Source: an uncultured Porphyromonadaceae bacterium (GTDB lineage: Bacteria; Bacteroidota; Bacteroidia; Bacteroidales; Muribaculaceae). From it: DNA of 43,950 nucleotides. A model generated the notes under the pieces. The model saw only the letters and a list, made by a program, of their open reading frames with translations. It was not told where the DNA came from and did no database searches. The translations under genes were made by a program, and so were the position numbers. The DNA lies in contig URMA01000020.1 in the NCBI GenBank assembly GCA_900548875.1, positions 1-43,950 of the forward strand. Direction: 5' to 3'. The stretch's first letter is position 1. Each line of letters starts with the position of its first letter. Of the stretch, positions 23,024 through 31,290 are shown in pieces.

Positions 23024-24502
23024 ATGATAAGAAAAAAATTCACGAAAATTGTTGCTACGGTTTCCGACCGTCGTTGTGACGTTGATTTTATTCAGAAACT
23101 TTACGACAACGGACTGAACGTTGTGCGTATGAATTCCGCCCACCTTCAGCGCGAAGGTTTCGAGCGAATTGTCAATAACGTGCGCCAAGTGTCCGACCGT
23201 ATCGGTATTTTGATGGATACGAAAGGACCGGAAATCAGAACAACAGCTAATGTCGACGATGAAAACCTGACATTTACAGCCGGTCAGAAGATAAATGTGA
23301 TTGGTGACCCCGGACAATTGACTTCTTCAGAATGTATTTATTTGTCGTATACCGACATTCACCATGATGTGGAAGCCGGAATGCACCTGCTGATGGACGA
23401 CGGAGAAATTGACTTTCTCATCGACAGCATTGAAGGCGAGGTGCTGCATTGTACGGCACAGAACGACGGCGAACTCGGCTCACGCAAGAGCGTGAACATT
23501 CCGGGTGCCAGCATCAAGCTGCCGTCGCTCACACAACGCGACATAACGAACATCGGCTATGCCATCGAACTGGGCGTTGACTTCATCGCCCACTCGTTTG
23601 TACGCAACAAGCAGGACGTGCTCGACATTCAGGCCATCCTCGATGCGCACAACAGCCCGATAAAGATTATCTCAAAAATTGAAAACCAGGAAGGTGTCGA
23701 CAATATCGACGAAATTCTGGAAGTGTCTTATGGTATCATGATTGCCCGCGGCGACCTGGGTATCGAAATTCCGGCAGAAAAGATTCCTGTAATTCAAAAG
23801 CGCTTGATACAGAAATCCATCAACTGCCACAAGCCGGTGATTGTGGCCACTCAGATGCTCCACACGATGATTTCCAACCCACGCCCGACGCGTGCCGAAG
23901 TTTCGGACATCGCCAATGCCGTGTTCCAGCGCACTGACGCCTTGATGCTCAGCGGTGAAACGGCTTACGGAAAATATCCGGTAGAGGCCATTGCCACGAT
24001 GACGAAAATTGCATCGGAGGCGGAAAAGAGCATGACAAACCACGATTTGTCGAACCACGAAATGTTCTGCGCAAGCACAGCCGACGTGACTGACTTCCTT
24101 GCCCACCGTGCCGTTGACTCGCAGTATGAAATCGGAACGAAGGCTATCGTGACCGACAGCTATACCGGCCGTACGGCCCGCTACTTGGCATCGTTCCGCG
24201 GTATCAGCCCGACACTTGCCCTGTGCTATCACAAGAATGTAACCCGTCTTTTGGCTTTGTCCTACGGCGTTTATCCGGTTTATCAGAAAAAGGTATCGAC
24301 TTCGCGTGAATATCTTTATCACGGACTGATCCACCTTATCGAACACGGATTGATTACGCCCAACGACCTGATTGCCTACGTTGGCGGCGGATTTGGCGAA
24401 GGCAAGGGTACTACTTTCTTGGAAATCAACAAGGTGCAGGATGTGTTCGACAATTATTCCTGCTACGACCTTCCTAATTTGGAACAATCAGAAACAAAAT
24501 AA
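23024..24502 (+). CDS. pyk: Pyruvate kinase
   Basis: 492 residues. It makes pyruvate and ATP from phosphoenolpyruvate and ADP. Visible landmarks are VATVSDRRCD, MDTKGPEIRTT (about 65-75), the active-site ISKIENQEGVDNIDEI and MIARGDLGIEIP, and ATQMLHTMISNPRPTRAEVSDIANAVFQRTDALMLSGETAYGKYP (split across helices). The N-terminal loop reads RMNSAHL where many enzymes have RLNFSHG. The C-terminal regulatory domain ends with GGFGEGKGTTFLEIN. Its stop codon overlaps the next start by one base. Confidence 0.96.
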   Translation: MIRKKFTKIVATVSDRRCDVDFIQKLYDNGLNVVRMNSAHLQREGFERIVNNVRQVSDRIGILMDTKGPEIRTTANVDDENLTFTAGQKINVIGDPGQLTSSECIYLSYTDIHHDVEAGMHLLMDDGEIDFLIDSIEGEVLHCTAQNDGELGSRKSVNIPGASIKLPSLTQRDITNIGYAIELGVDFIAHSFVRNKQDVLDIQAILDAHNSPIKIISKIENQEGVDNIDEILEVSYGIMIARGDLGIEIPAEKIPVIQKRLIQKSINCHKPVIVATQMLHTMISNPRPTRAEVSDIANAVFQRTDALMLSGETAYGKYPVEAIATMTKIASEAEKSMTNHDLSNHEMFCASTADVTDFLAHRAVDSQYEIGTKAIVTDSYTGRTARYLASFRGISPTLALCYHKNVTRLLALSYGVYPVYQKKVSTSREYLYHGLIHLIEHGLITPNDLIAYVGGGFGEGKGTTFLEINKVQDVFDNYSCYDLPNLEQSETK

Positions 24503-25134
24503 TGACAGAAGAACTCGAAGAATACATACTCGCGCATATTGACGAAGAAGGGGAGATGCTTCGGCGGCTTGACCGCGAAACGCATCTCTTCCACCTCCGC
24601 CCGCGCATGTGTTCCGGACATCTTCAGGGCAAACAGCTGAAGATGTTCGTGCGGATGATTCGTCCGCAGCATGTGTTGGAACTGGGCACGTTCACGGGCT
24701 ATTCTGCCCTGTGTCTTGCCGACGGCATGATGGGCGGCGAATTGCATACGGTGGAAATCGACGACGAACTGGAGGACTTTATCCGTTCGCACTTCGAGGC
24801 TTCTCCGTTTGCCGACCGCATACACCTGCATATCGGCGATGCCCGCGAGGTGATTCCTACGCTTGGCCGCACGTTCGACCTGGTGTTTATGGACGCCAAC
24901 AAGCGCGAATATCTGGATTACTATCATCTGGTGTTCGACTACGTTTCGCCGGGAGGATTCATTATTGCCGACAATACGCTGTGGGACGGCAAGGTGGTGG
25001 ATTTCGGCAAGAAACTCGATGCGCAGACCGAAGGTATTCTGAAGTTCAACGATTTTGTGGCGGCCGACAGCCGTGTGGAGAAGGTAATAGTTCCGATACG
25101 CGACGGGTTGACCATCATCTATAAAAAACCGTAG
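24502..25134 (+). CDS. SAM-dependent O-methyltransferase (family 3)
   Basis: 210 residues, the usual length of the small catechol/caffeoyl-CoA-type enzymes. Motif I for SAM is VLELGTFTGYSALCLADGM (about 56-74). An acidic HTVEIDDELEDF follows, then LVFMDANKREYLDYYHLV with metal-ligand aspartates and IIADNTLWDGKVVD. The substrate is unknown. It overlaps pyk by one base and precedes rbfA, so it belongs to a pyk-methyltransferase-rbfA transcript. Confidence 0.92.
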   Translation: MTEELEEYILAHIDEEGEMLRRLDRETHLFHLRPRMCSGHLQGKQLKMFVRMIRPQHVLELGTFTGYSALCLADGMMGGELHTVEIDDELEDFIRSHFEASPFADRIHLHIGDAREVIPTLGRTFDLVFMDANKREYLDYYHLVFDYVSPGGFIIADNTLWDGKVVDFGKKLDAQTEGILKFNDFVAADSRVEKVIVPIRDGLTIIYKKP

Positions 25135-25167
25135 AAAAACATATAAACGACAACAAAGAATTGATTT

Positions 25168-25551
25168 ATGGAAAGTACAAGACAAGCAAAAATCGCACGA
25201 CTGCTGCAAAAGGAGCTTAGCGAAATTTTCCGCCGCGAAACGGCGGCCATGCGTGGCGTGCTGGTATCGGTAAGTGCCGTGAGGGTTTCGCCCGACTTGA
25301 GCATTGCACGTGCCTATCTCAGCATTTTCCCGTCGGACAAGGCTGAAGAAATTTTGAAGAACATCAACCACAACGCCAAAACCATTCGCTTCGAATTGGC
25401 TAAAATCCTGCGCTATCAGCTGCGCAAGACTCCCGAACTGTCGTTCTTTATCGACGACTCTCTGGACTATATCGAGCATATCGACAACATCCTGAAGCAG
25501 GACACAGCCCTGCATCGCGATGACAAGGCCGAGGAGGAAGGCGAAGAATAA
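25168..25551 (+). CDS. rbfA: Ribosome-binding factor A
   Basis: 127 residues. RbfA binds the 30S subunit and helps 16S rRNA 5'-end maturation. The KH-like fold is shown by RQAKIARLLQKELSEIF, VLVSVSAVRVSPDLSIARAYLSIF, IRFELAKILRYQLRKTPELSFFIDDSLDYIEHID. The C-terminus is acidic (DDKAEEEGEE). It is 15 bases upstream of the LolC/E-type permease gene, likely cotranscribed. Confidence 0.95.
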   Translation: MESTRQAKIARLLQKELSEIFRRETAAMRGVLVSVSAVRVSPDLSIARAYLSIFPSDKAEEILKNINHNAKTIRFELAKILRYQLRKTPELSFFIDDSLDYIEHIDNILKQDTALHRDDKAEEEGEE

Positions 25552-25566
25552 TCGGCTGAAAGAAAT

Positions 25567-26806
25567 ATGAACCGGTTTCCGCTGAAGGTGGCGTTGCGCT
25601 ACCTGGTTTCGAAAAAGTCGCATACGGCGGTGAGTGTCATCTCCGCCATCTCTGTCTGTGCCGTTGCCGTGACGGCGCTGGCCATGATTTGTGTGCTGTC
25701 GGTTTTCAACGGATTCAGCGGAATCGTCAATGACAAGCTTTCGCTTATCGCCCCCGACATACGGATAATGGCGGCGAAAGGAAAGACCATCGAAAATGCC
25801 GACAGCCTGTTGGCCGTTGTTCGGAAAACGGAGGGAGTGGCATTGGCTACGCCTACCATTACCGAGAATGCACTGGCCGTCTATGCCGATAATCAGGTGC
25901 CCGTTGTGCTGAAAGGCGTTACGGAGGACTACGACCAGCTGACCGACATCGCCTCGACGGTAAAGGAGGACGGCAGTTTTCTGCTTTCTGCCGACGGTAA
26001 TTCGTTGGCCGTGCTCAGCGTCGGTGCGGCGGTTGCCCTTCAGGCCCATCCCGGTTTTTACCGCAATCTGGAACTCTATGCTCCCAAGCGGTTGGGGACG
26101 GTCAATGTGGCAAACCCTCTTTCGGGTTTCCGTTACCGGTCGACATTCGTTTCCGGTGTGTTTGAGGTCGGTCAGGCCGAATACGACACAAATCTGATAT
26201 TCGTGCCGCTTGAACTGGCTCCCCCCCCCCCCCCCCCCCTACAGCTACGACAAGCAGGCTACAGCCATTGAAATCAAGATGGCGGCGGGCTACAACGAGT
26301 CGCGGCTCATGTCGCAGCTCGGTGAACGTCTGGGAAAGGATTATGTGGTCGAAAACCGGCTGATGCAGCACAGCGAGTCGCTGAAAATGATTAACGTGGA
26401 GAAGTGGATTACATTCCTGCTTCTCGCCTTTATCCTTATCATCGCATCGTTCAACATTATCAGCTCGCTGGCAATACTCATTATCGAGAAAAACGAAAGC
26501 ATCGCCACGCTCCGCTCGTTGGGTGCCGACTCTCGTACCATCACGCGCATTTTCGTCATTCAAGGTTGGCTGATTTCCCTGTCGGGCGCATTGGCCGGCA
26601 TCGTGCTTGGTGTGATTCTGTGCCTGATTCAGCAGCATTTCGGCCTCATAAAAATGAGTGCCGACGCCCACAGTCTTATTATCGACACCTATCCCGTTAT
26701 TGTGGAAGGAACGGATGTCCTTTCCGTGCTTGTGGCCGTGGCCGTTGTCGGTTTCCTTACCTCGCTTGCCACTGCCTTTGCCATGCGGAAATATCTCCGC
26801 CGATAG
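25567..26806 (+). pseudogene. LolC/LolE-type ABC transporter permease, split by a frameshift at a 19-C tract
   Basis: The 5' part (25567 onward, MNRFPLKVALRYL) has the N-terminal membrane helix (about 22-44, VISAISVCAVAVTALAMICV) and the periplasmic MacB-like domain up to LELA at residue 218. The rest (YSYDKQATAIEIKM...) has three more helices (FLLLAFILIIASFNIISSL, IVLGVILCLI, LVAVAVVGFL) but sits one frame over. A run of 19 C at 26221-26239 lies exactly at the switch; 18 C would give six prolines and a continuous protein of about 412 residues. As assembled, translation ends at 26271. The family extracts lipoproteins from the inner membrane with LolD. It may be a phase-off state, slippage-tolerant, or an assembly error. 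Confidence 0.88.
26221..26239. repeat. Homopolymer of 19 C inside the permease gene
   Basis: Uninterrupted C19 beginning on a codon boundary of the permease gene. Tracts of this length slip during replication and are also hard to sequence accurately. It encodes a polyproline stretch when in frame. Confidence 0.95.
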
Positions 26807-26831
26807 AACGGAACAATGTCATAAAAATAGC

Positions 26832-26867
26832 AAACCCCGCCGAAGTGACGACCTCGGCGGGGTTTTT
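26832..26867. terminator. Bidirectional terminator between convergent genes
   Basis: AACCCCGCCGA pairs with TCGGCGGGGTT across a 10-base loop. The plus strand continues with TTT, and the minus strand runs into TATTTTTAT. It lies between the permease gene and the convergent secreted-protein gene and can serve both. Confidence 0.9.
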
Positions 26868-26886
26868 GTATGCGGTAAGTCAGGGA

Positions 26887-28536
26887 TTATTTTTCCGTGT
26901 GGAACAATTCCTTGAACAGTGGAGTTGTGGCTTGTCCCATATATCCGAAGGCAAATACATAGTAATCGGTGTCGGCTTCCAGTTTCTTGCCCGTGTAGTC
27001 GGTATAGGCTTTCAGCGGAGTGGCCGGTTCGCCCATGAAGCAGTTCAGCATGATGGATTCACCTACGGCAGTGATGACTTCGCTGATAAACTGGTTGTCG
27101 TCGCCAAACACAACGGAAAAGTCGTAGTCCGTTTTCTTGACAACGCCCACGTAATAGTATTCGTCGTCGACTGAAGGCGACGGAGTGAAGTTTACAAAAT
27201 AGTTCATTCCTCCGAAGAAATCATTAGGATCTTTTTCCGAGCCCGGTTGGATGTTCTTGAATGCAACGGTCATGTTCGAAGGTTCGGCTTTGGCAGTTGT
27301 CACGTCGGCGGTTGAAACTTCCGTTGTGCGGTTGCCTTTCGTGTCAACACCGAATACGAATACCGTGTATTCCGTTTCCGGCATCAGGTTGGTAGCACCG
27401 ATGTCCTGGCGGGAATTCAGTGTCTGGTTGCCAGTGAAAATTTGCTTCGTGCCGGCCCAGTCCATGTGGAAACCGTCTTCAAACACGATCTGTTCGTCGG
27501 CTATCTGTGCCGGTGTTTTTCCTGCTACCTCCGATTTCGCCTTGATGGTCACATAGTAGCGTGTGTCGGCATTTGAAGGAGTCACGTTGATGTCCATCAG
27601 TACGGCTTTGACATTGTCGAAAGAAATGTCGAATGTGCAGTCGTCCACGACGTCGAATCCCGGTGTGGCAAATTCAAGTTTGCTCAGTGTGGTGTTGGCT
27701 GCAGCCGAATTGCTGCCTACTTTTTCCATACCGAAGGCGATGGCCATATATTCCGTATTGGGGACAAGTCCTCCGAAATTGACGGCCGATTTGCCTTTGT
27801 GGGCAATGCTTTCGAATACGCTGCCCATGGCAAGGCTTGCCTTCACTTGTCCGAGTGCGCTGTTGAGAAGTTGCGTGTCGTCGGAGTGGAACGAGTTGAC
27901 ATATTCATCCTTCGATACATAACCGAGATAATAGTAGATGTCCGCATTGTCGGGGTTGGCCGAAACGCCTCCTGTCTTGGCTGAGAGATTTTCCATTGTC
28001 AGACCGAAGTCTACGTTGAGCAGTGGTTTCGTTTCAAACGGTTCTTTGACGAGCATCGAGGTTACGTTGCCCTTGGTGTCAAGGCCATAGACAAACGCAT
28101 AGTAGGCAGTGCCCGGTTCCAGTTCTTCGCGGGTGAACGACTGTTCGCCTTCTGACGACTGATAGAGGATAAAGTCGAGATATTCTTCCAGTGTCATCCA
28201 ATATTCGTCGGCATCGGCCTTCATTTTGTCCAGTTCGGCTGCAAAGAAGTCGCTTTCCGAAGCAAAACTGTTAAAGTCGTCCGCCTTGATAATGCCAAAT
28301 GTATATTTGCCCAGAGAGGCATCCGGATTGACTGTGATTTTTGCGGAGTGGAGCGTGATGTCGCTGACGGTGATTTCAGCCGGAGCGTTGACATCGGCAA
28401 ACGTGATGGAGTCGATGTTCTCTACGGGAATCATCATCGGTTGTCCGTTTTTCTGATGTATGGTCATCATTTTTATCTGTGCCAGAACAGTGAAAACGCT
28501 GCACAGGACTACGAGAGAGATAATGTATTTCTTCAT
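26887..28536 (-). CDS. Secreted protein with four tandem fibronectin III-like modules
   Basis: 549 residues. A signal peptide (about 1-19, ending VLAQ) is followed by QKNGQPMMIPVENIDSITF, a KITF/SITF segment seen at the start of many secreted Bacteroidales proteins. Four related modules follow, each ending in a YYAFVYGLDTKGN-like edge strand: about 53-155, 165-285, 300-410 and 415-547 (GLDTKGN, FGMEK, GVDTKGN and FGYMG). No lipobox or type IX tail is evident. The fold suggests protein or glycan binding; the function is unknown. It lies 19 bases after the small KITF/sorting-tail gene on the same strand, so they form an operon. Confidence 0.82.
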   Translation of the reverse strand: MKKYIISLVVLCSVFTVLAQIKMMTIHQKNGQPMMIPVENIDSITFADVNAPAEITVSDITLHSAKITVNPDASLGKYTFGIIKADDFNSFASESDFFAAELDKMKADADEYWMTLEEYLDFILYQSSEGEQSFTREELEPGTAYYAFVYGLDTKGNVTSMLVKEPFETKPLLNVDFGLTMENLSAKTGGVSANPDNADIYYYLGYVSKDEYVNSFHSDDTQLLNSALGQVKASLAMGSVFESIAHKGKSAVNFGGLVPNTEYMAIAFGMEKVGSNSAAANTTLSKLEFATPGFDVVDDCTFDISFDNVKAVLMDINVTPSNADTRYYVTIKAKSEVAGKTPAQIADEQIVFEDGFHMDWAGTKQIFTGNQTLNSRQDIGATNLMPETEYTVFVFGVDTKGNRTTEVSTADVTTAKAEPSNMTVAFKNIQPGSEKDPNDFFGGMNYFVNFTPSPSVDDEYYYVGVVKKTDYDFSVVFGDDNQFISEVITAVGESIMLNCFMGEPATPLKAYTDYTGKKLEADTDYYVFAFGYMGQATTPLFKELFHTEK

Positions 28537-28555
28537 AATTGTAGTGTCTTCGAGA

Positions 28556-29017
28556 TTATTTGCTGAATTTGAAAATATTATTGTTGCCTACCACCAGCAC
28601 ATAAATGCCTGACGGGAGGGCTGAAATGTCGAGGTCGGAACCGTTCCATTGCCGTTGCATCATGACGATGCTGCCTGTCGTGTTTACGATGCGGGCATCG
28701 GCGGCCGTTTCCAGTCCGGTGACACCGATGGAGTTGCGGCTGTTTCTGACGAGTTTCAGGTTGGCATCCGTTACGATGCGGTCGACACCGGCATCTCCTT
28801 CTTTAAAGAAAATTTTCATAATGTTGTCCAAAGGCAGTTCAAAGTCGTCGCTGCCGTTGGTTGAAAGTAACAGGTTTCCGTTGTCGAACGTAATTTTTTT
28901 CACGTTGTCCAATGGAACACTCGTTTGTTGGCCGGAGGTGGACTGCACGACGATATTCTGTGCGAAAGCCCCTCCTATTCCGACAACAAAGCTTACAAAA
29001 AGCAGTAGTTTCCTCAT
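28556..29017 (-). CDS. Small secreted protein: KITF modules plus type IX-like C-terminal domain
   Basis: 153 residues from MRKLLLFVSFVVGIGGAFAQ. The much longer in-frame reading upstream to 30064 is antisense to the terminase gene and spurious. Signal peptide 1-20. Two short related segments follow, VPLDNVKKITFDNGNLLL (34-51) and LPLDNIMKIFF (61-71). The last ~75 residues (VRNSRNSIGV... ARIVNTTGSIVMM ... LPSGIYVLVV...FKFSK) have the layout of a type A sorting domain with the GIYVLVV strand. It is almost nothing but leader, two modules and tail. Inference: surface anchoring or a chaperone-like partner for the neighbouring protein. Confidence 0.8.
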   Translation of the reverse strand: MRKLLLFVSFVVGIGGAFAQNIVVQSTSGQQTSVPLDNVKKITFDNGNLLLSTNGSDDFELPLDNIMKIFFKEGDAGVDRIVTDANLKLVRNSRNSIGVTGLETAADARIVNTTGSIVMMQRQWNGSDLDISALPSGIYVLVVGNNNIFKFSK

Positions 29018-29045
29018 ATTTATTGTTATTTGTGGTATTGTATTG

Positions 29046-29077
29046 CGAATATAGCGAAAATGGGGTATTAATACAAA
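29046..29077 (-). promoter_or_regulatory. Promoter of the two-gene secreted-protein operon
   Basis: On the minus strand TTTG (29074-29077), a 20-base spacer and TATATTCG (29046-29053, one mismatch to TAnnTTTG) precede the small secreted-protein start by 28 bases. Confidence 0.6.
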
Positions 29078-29098
29078 AAAATGAATCTTCAGCGGTAT

Positions 29099-29133
29099 AA
29101 AAAACGCCCCGGAGGGTGTCAGCCGGGGCGTTT
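29099..29133 (-). terminator. Terminator overlapping the terminase stop codon
   Basis: AAACGCCCCGG (29102-29112) pairs perfectly with CCGGGGCGTTT (29123-29133); on the minus strand the stem is followed by TTTTTT. The rising arm encodes the end of the terminase gene, so the transcript stops almost at its stop codon. Confidence 0.9.
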
Positions 29134-30993
29134 GAGGGAGGTGACGGGTGTGCCGGCGTTGCGGCGGAGTTCGTGGGCGATGAAGAGCCCGATGCAGCGG
29201 GTCATCAGTATGTCGTCGTGATGGCCGTCCTTTGCGCCGAACGAGCCGTTGGGCTTGCGTTCGTAGGTGGTCAGTTCGTTGACGGCTTCCGTGTCCCGTT
29301 CCCGATAGGCGGTGTCGCGGACGGTGGCAATGAGATGGTTCACGATCAGCGGTTTCGTGGATCGGTTGGTGTGGAAGCCCACACTGGCGGTGCGGTTGCC
29401 CGTCACCGGGTCGAGCGTGTGGCGGTAGTAGATGTTCGGGTAGGCATCGGCTATTTCGTGGAGAATGAAGCCGGAGTTTTCGCCCTCGGTCATTTCCGTT
29501 TCCAGCGTGTTGCTTTCGATTACCAGCAGGGAGCGGTGGTACCACAGTGCGATTTGTGCCGCCTTCCATGCCAGCAGGTCGTGGTCGGTGTGCCCGCGCC
29601 ATTGTGCCGCCACCGTCGGCGGTTCGTCGCCCTCTTCGCCCAAGTCGAGCACGGCAATCACCGAAAAGTCGCTTGATTCGCTCCGGCCTCCGATGTCGAC
29701 TACCGTCAGAAAACGGTCGGTACGGCAGCGGTGTTTCGGTGGCGGCGACCACACTTTCAGTTTTCCGGTCGAGTCGGCCACGAAATGCACGCCCCGCAGC
29801 GCACCCGCTCCTTTCGGCGCATCCGCCTGCACTTCGCCAGTCAGTGCCGGTGGCCGGCAGAAGACGCGTTGTCGCTCCACGCCGTCCGTGTCGAACACCG
29901 TGCGGTCCGTACAGGTGAAGGCTTCCACGTCGGTAGTGGGATATTCCGCCTGCATGGCGCGGTGGGAGCTGTATTCCTTGCGTTTCTGGTGATACCAGGC
30001 AATCTGTTCCAGTGTCAGCCCCCTGTCCCATAGAGCGCGTTCGTAGTCGTCGAGTGCGCTCCACAGCTTTTCCGGCTCTTTGACGGGCACGGCATATATC
30101 GGGTATTCATACCACGGCACGAATACCGCCACCTTATCGCTTACTCCCGCCTTGGCACGTAGCCATTCGTCGTGGAAAAAGTTGCCCACTCCGTTGGCTG
30201 TGCTTTCCAGTGCAATCAGCGTGTGGTCGGTCAGAGCCACCGAACCTGCCACCGAGCGGATAATGTCGTTCGGGTCGTGGCGTTCCGACTTGCGCCAGAA
30301 TGCCACTTCCGAAAGGTGGGCCATGGCAATGTCCGTGCCGCGTGCGGCGTCCTGATTTTCTGCCGAGCAAATCGTGATGGTGTTGGCACGGCCGTCAATG
30401 CGGCTCACGTTGCGGCTGCCCTCAAAGGTTTTCAGGCGGAACGCCTCCACGTCGTCGGGCAGGTATTCCTGCGGATAAAGGCGGGTGAGTTTGGACATCA
30501 TTCCCTTGATGGTGGCGGCCGCATCCTTGACATGGGCGCAAATCAGGCTGTGCCAGTTGTCGCGCAACAGCAGCTGTATCCATGCCATATAGACTTGGAT
30601 AAGCGTGGAGCCGCCGCACTGACGGGCCTTCAGCAGGATGACACGGATGGGCTTGCCTTGCACGCGCATGGTTTCAAGGGCGGCAAACAGAATGCGCTGC
30701 GGGCGGTTCAGCCGGAGTTTGATATCGCGGCAACTGTTTTTGTCCTTGACGGTAACGCATTTTGCGCACCAGAACTCAAAGTCGTGGCGCATTCGCAGTT
30801 TGTCGAATTCCAACGGGCTGAGGTTTTTCCGAAAGTCTGCATCGCGGAGCATGGCCGGCGGAACAAGCACTTTCCCGCCGGCGGGGTGGGGCGTTTCGAT
30901 GCGTGTGCCGAAACAGCCTTCTCCGGTCAGCGGGTTGTAGCGGTCGACAGCCGCTTGTTTCCTTCGGGTGTTTTCTTCGATGGTAAAAGACAT
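29119..30993 (-). CDS. Phage-type terminase large subunit
   Basis: 624 residues. TerL is the motor that pumps DNA into a phage procapsid and cuts it. The ATPase half shows an N-terminal NRPQRILFAALE adenine-binding region (96-107). The Walker A variant is LKARQCGGST (121-130, Gly for the usual Lys, as in the KGRQxGxST subgroup). Walker B is AHLSEVAFW (Glu 229) and the coupling motif is ESTANG (263-268). The nuclease half shows VVDIGGRSESSDFS (Asp 433), VIESNT (Glu 493) and HHDDILMT (Asp 593/594). All key residues are present and the frame is open throughout, so it is intact. No portal, capsid or protease gene is adjacent. Probably transcribed from the 805-residue gene. Confidence 0.9.
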   Translation of the reverse strand: MSFTIEENTRRKQAAVDRYNPLTGEGCFGTRIETPHPAGGKVLVPPAMLRDADFRKNLSPLEFDKLRMRHDFEFWCAKCVTVKDKNSCRDIKLRLNRPQRILFAALETMRVQGKPIRVILLKARQCGGSTLIQVYMAWIQLLLRDNWHSLICAHVKDAAATIKGMMSKLTRLYPQEYLPDDVEAFRLKTFEGSRNVSRIDGRANTITICSAENQDAARGTDIAMAHLSEVAFWRKSERHDPNDIIRSVAGSVALTDHTLIALESTANGVGNFFHDEWLRAKAGVSDKVAVFVPWYEYPIYAVPVKEPEKLWSALDDYERALWDRGLTLEQIAWYHQKRKEYSSHRAMQAEYPTTDVEAFTCTDRTVFDTDGVERQRVFCRPPALTGEVQADAPKGAGALRGVHFVADSTGKLKVWSPPPKHRCRTDRFLTVVDIGGRSESSDFSVIAVLDLGEEGDEPPTVAAQWRGHTDHDLLAWKAAQIALWYHRSLLVIESNTLETEMTEGENSGFILHEIADAYPNIYYRHTLDPVTGNRTASVGFHTNRSTKPLIVNHLIATVRDTAYRERDTEAVNELTTYERKPNGSFGAKDGHHDDILMTRCIGLFIAHELRRNAGTPVTSLKRPG

Positions 30994-30995
30994 TT

Positions 30996-31290
30996 GGGTT
31001 ACGGGTTAGGGGTTATTGTGTTTACGGTTTACGGTTTACAGTTTACGGGGTTAGGGGTTATGGGTTAGAGGTTATTGTGTTTACAGTTTACAGTTTACAG
31101 TTTACGGGGTTATGGGTTATAGGTTAGGGGTTATAGTGTTTACGGTTTACAGTTTACTGGATTATAGGTTTGGGGAATGGCTATGGGTTGTTAAGGATTT
31201 TGTGTTGGTAGCTATACTCTAATCACTAATCATTAATCTCTAACCCATAACCTATAACCCCTAACCACTAATCCCTAACCTCTAACCCCA
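30996..31290. repeat. Heptamer minisatellite with inverted halves
   Basis: The left half (to about 31175) is built of degenerate seven-base units on the plus strand, GGGTTAN and TTTACRG. They are arranged in about three larger blocks, each beginning GGTTA and ending in runs such as GTTTACAGTTTAC. After a short spacer, the right half (about 31215-31290) carries the complementary units CTAACCY, so the halves form a long imperfect inverted repeat. It fills the gap between the terminase and 805-residue genes and supplies the last codons and stop of the latter. No -7 box for terL is seen inside. Confidence 0.9.

Noticed and set aside
24463..26049. 528-codon open frame on the minus strand
   Set aside because: It is antisense to the O-methyltransferase, rbfA and permease genes, all with clear motifs.
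26210..26806. Separate second membrane-protein gene beginning MNWLPPPPPP
   Set aside because: It is the 3' half of the permease displaced by the C19 tract; the split lies inside a conserved domain.
29018..30064. N-terminal extension of the small secreted-protein frame
   Set aside because: It is antisense to terL and low-complexity; a signal peptide at 29017 gives the proper start.
30996..31290. Possible CRISPR array
   Set aside because: Units are seven bases and contiguous without spacers, and no cas gene is near; it is a minisatellite.
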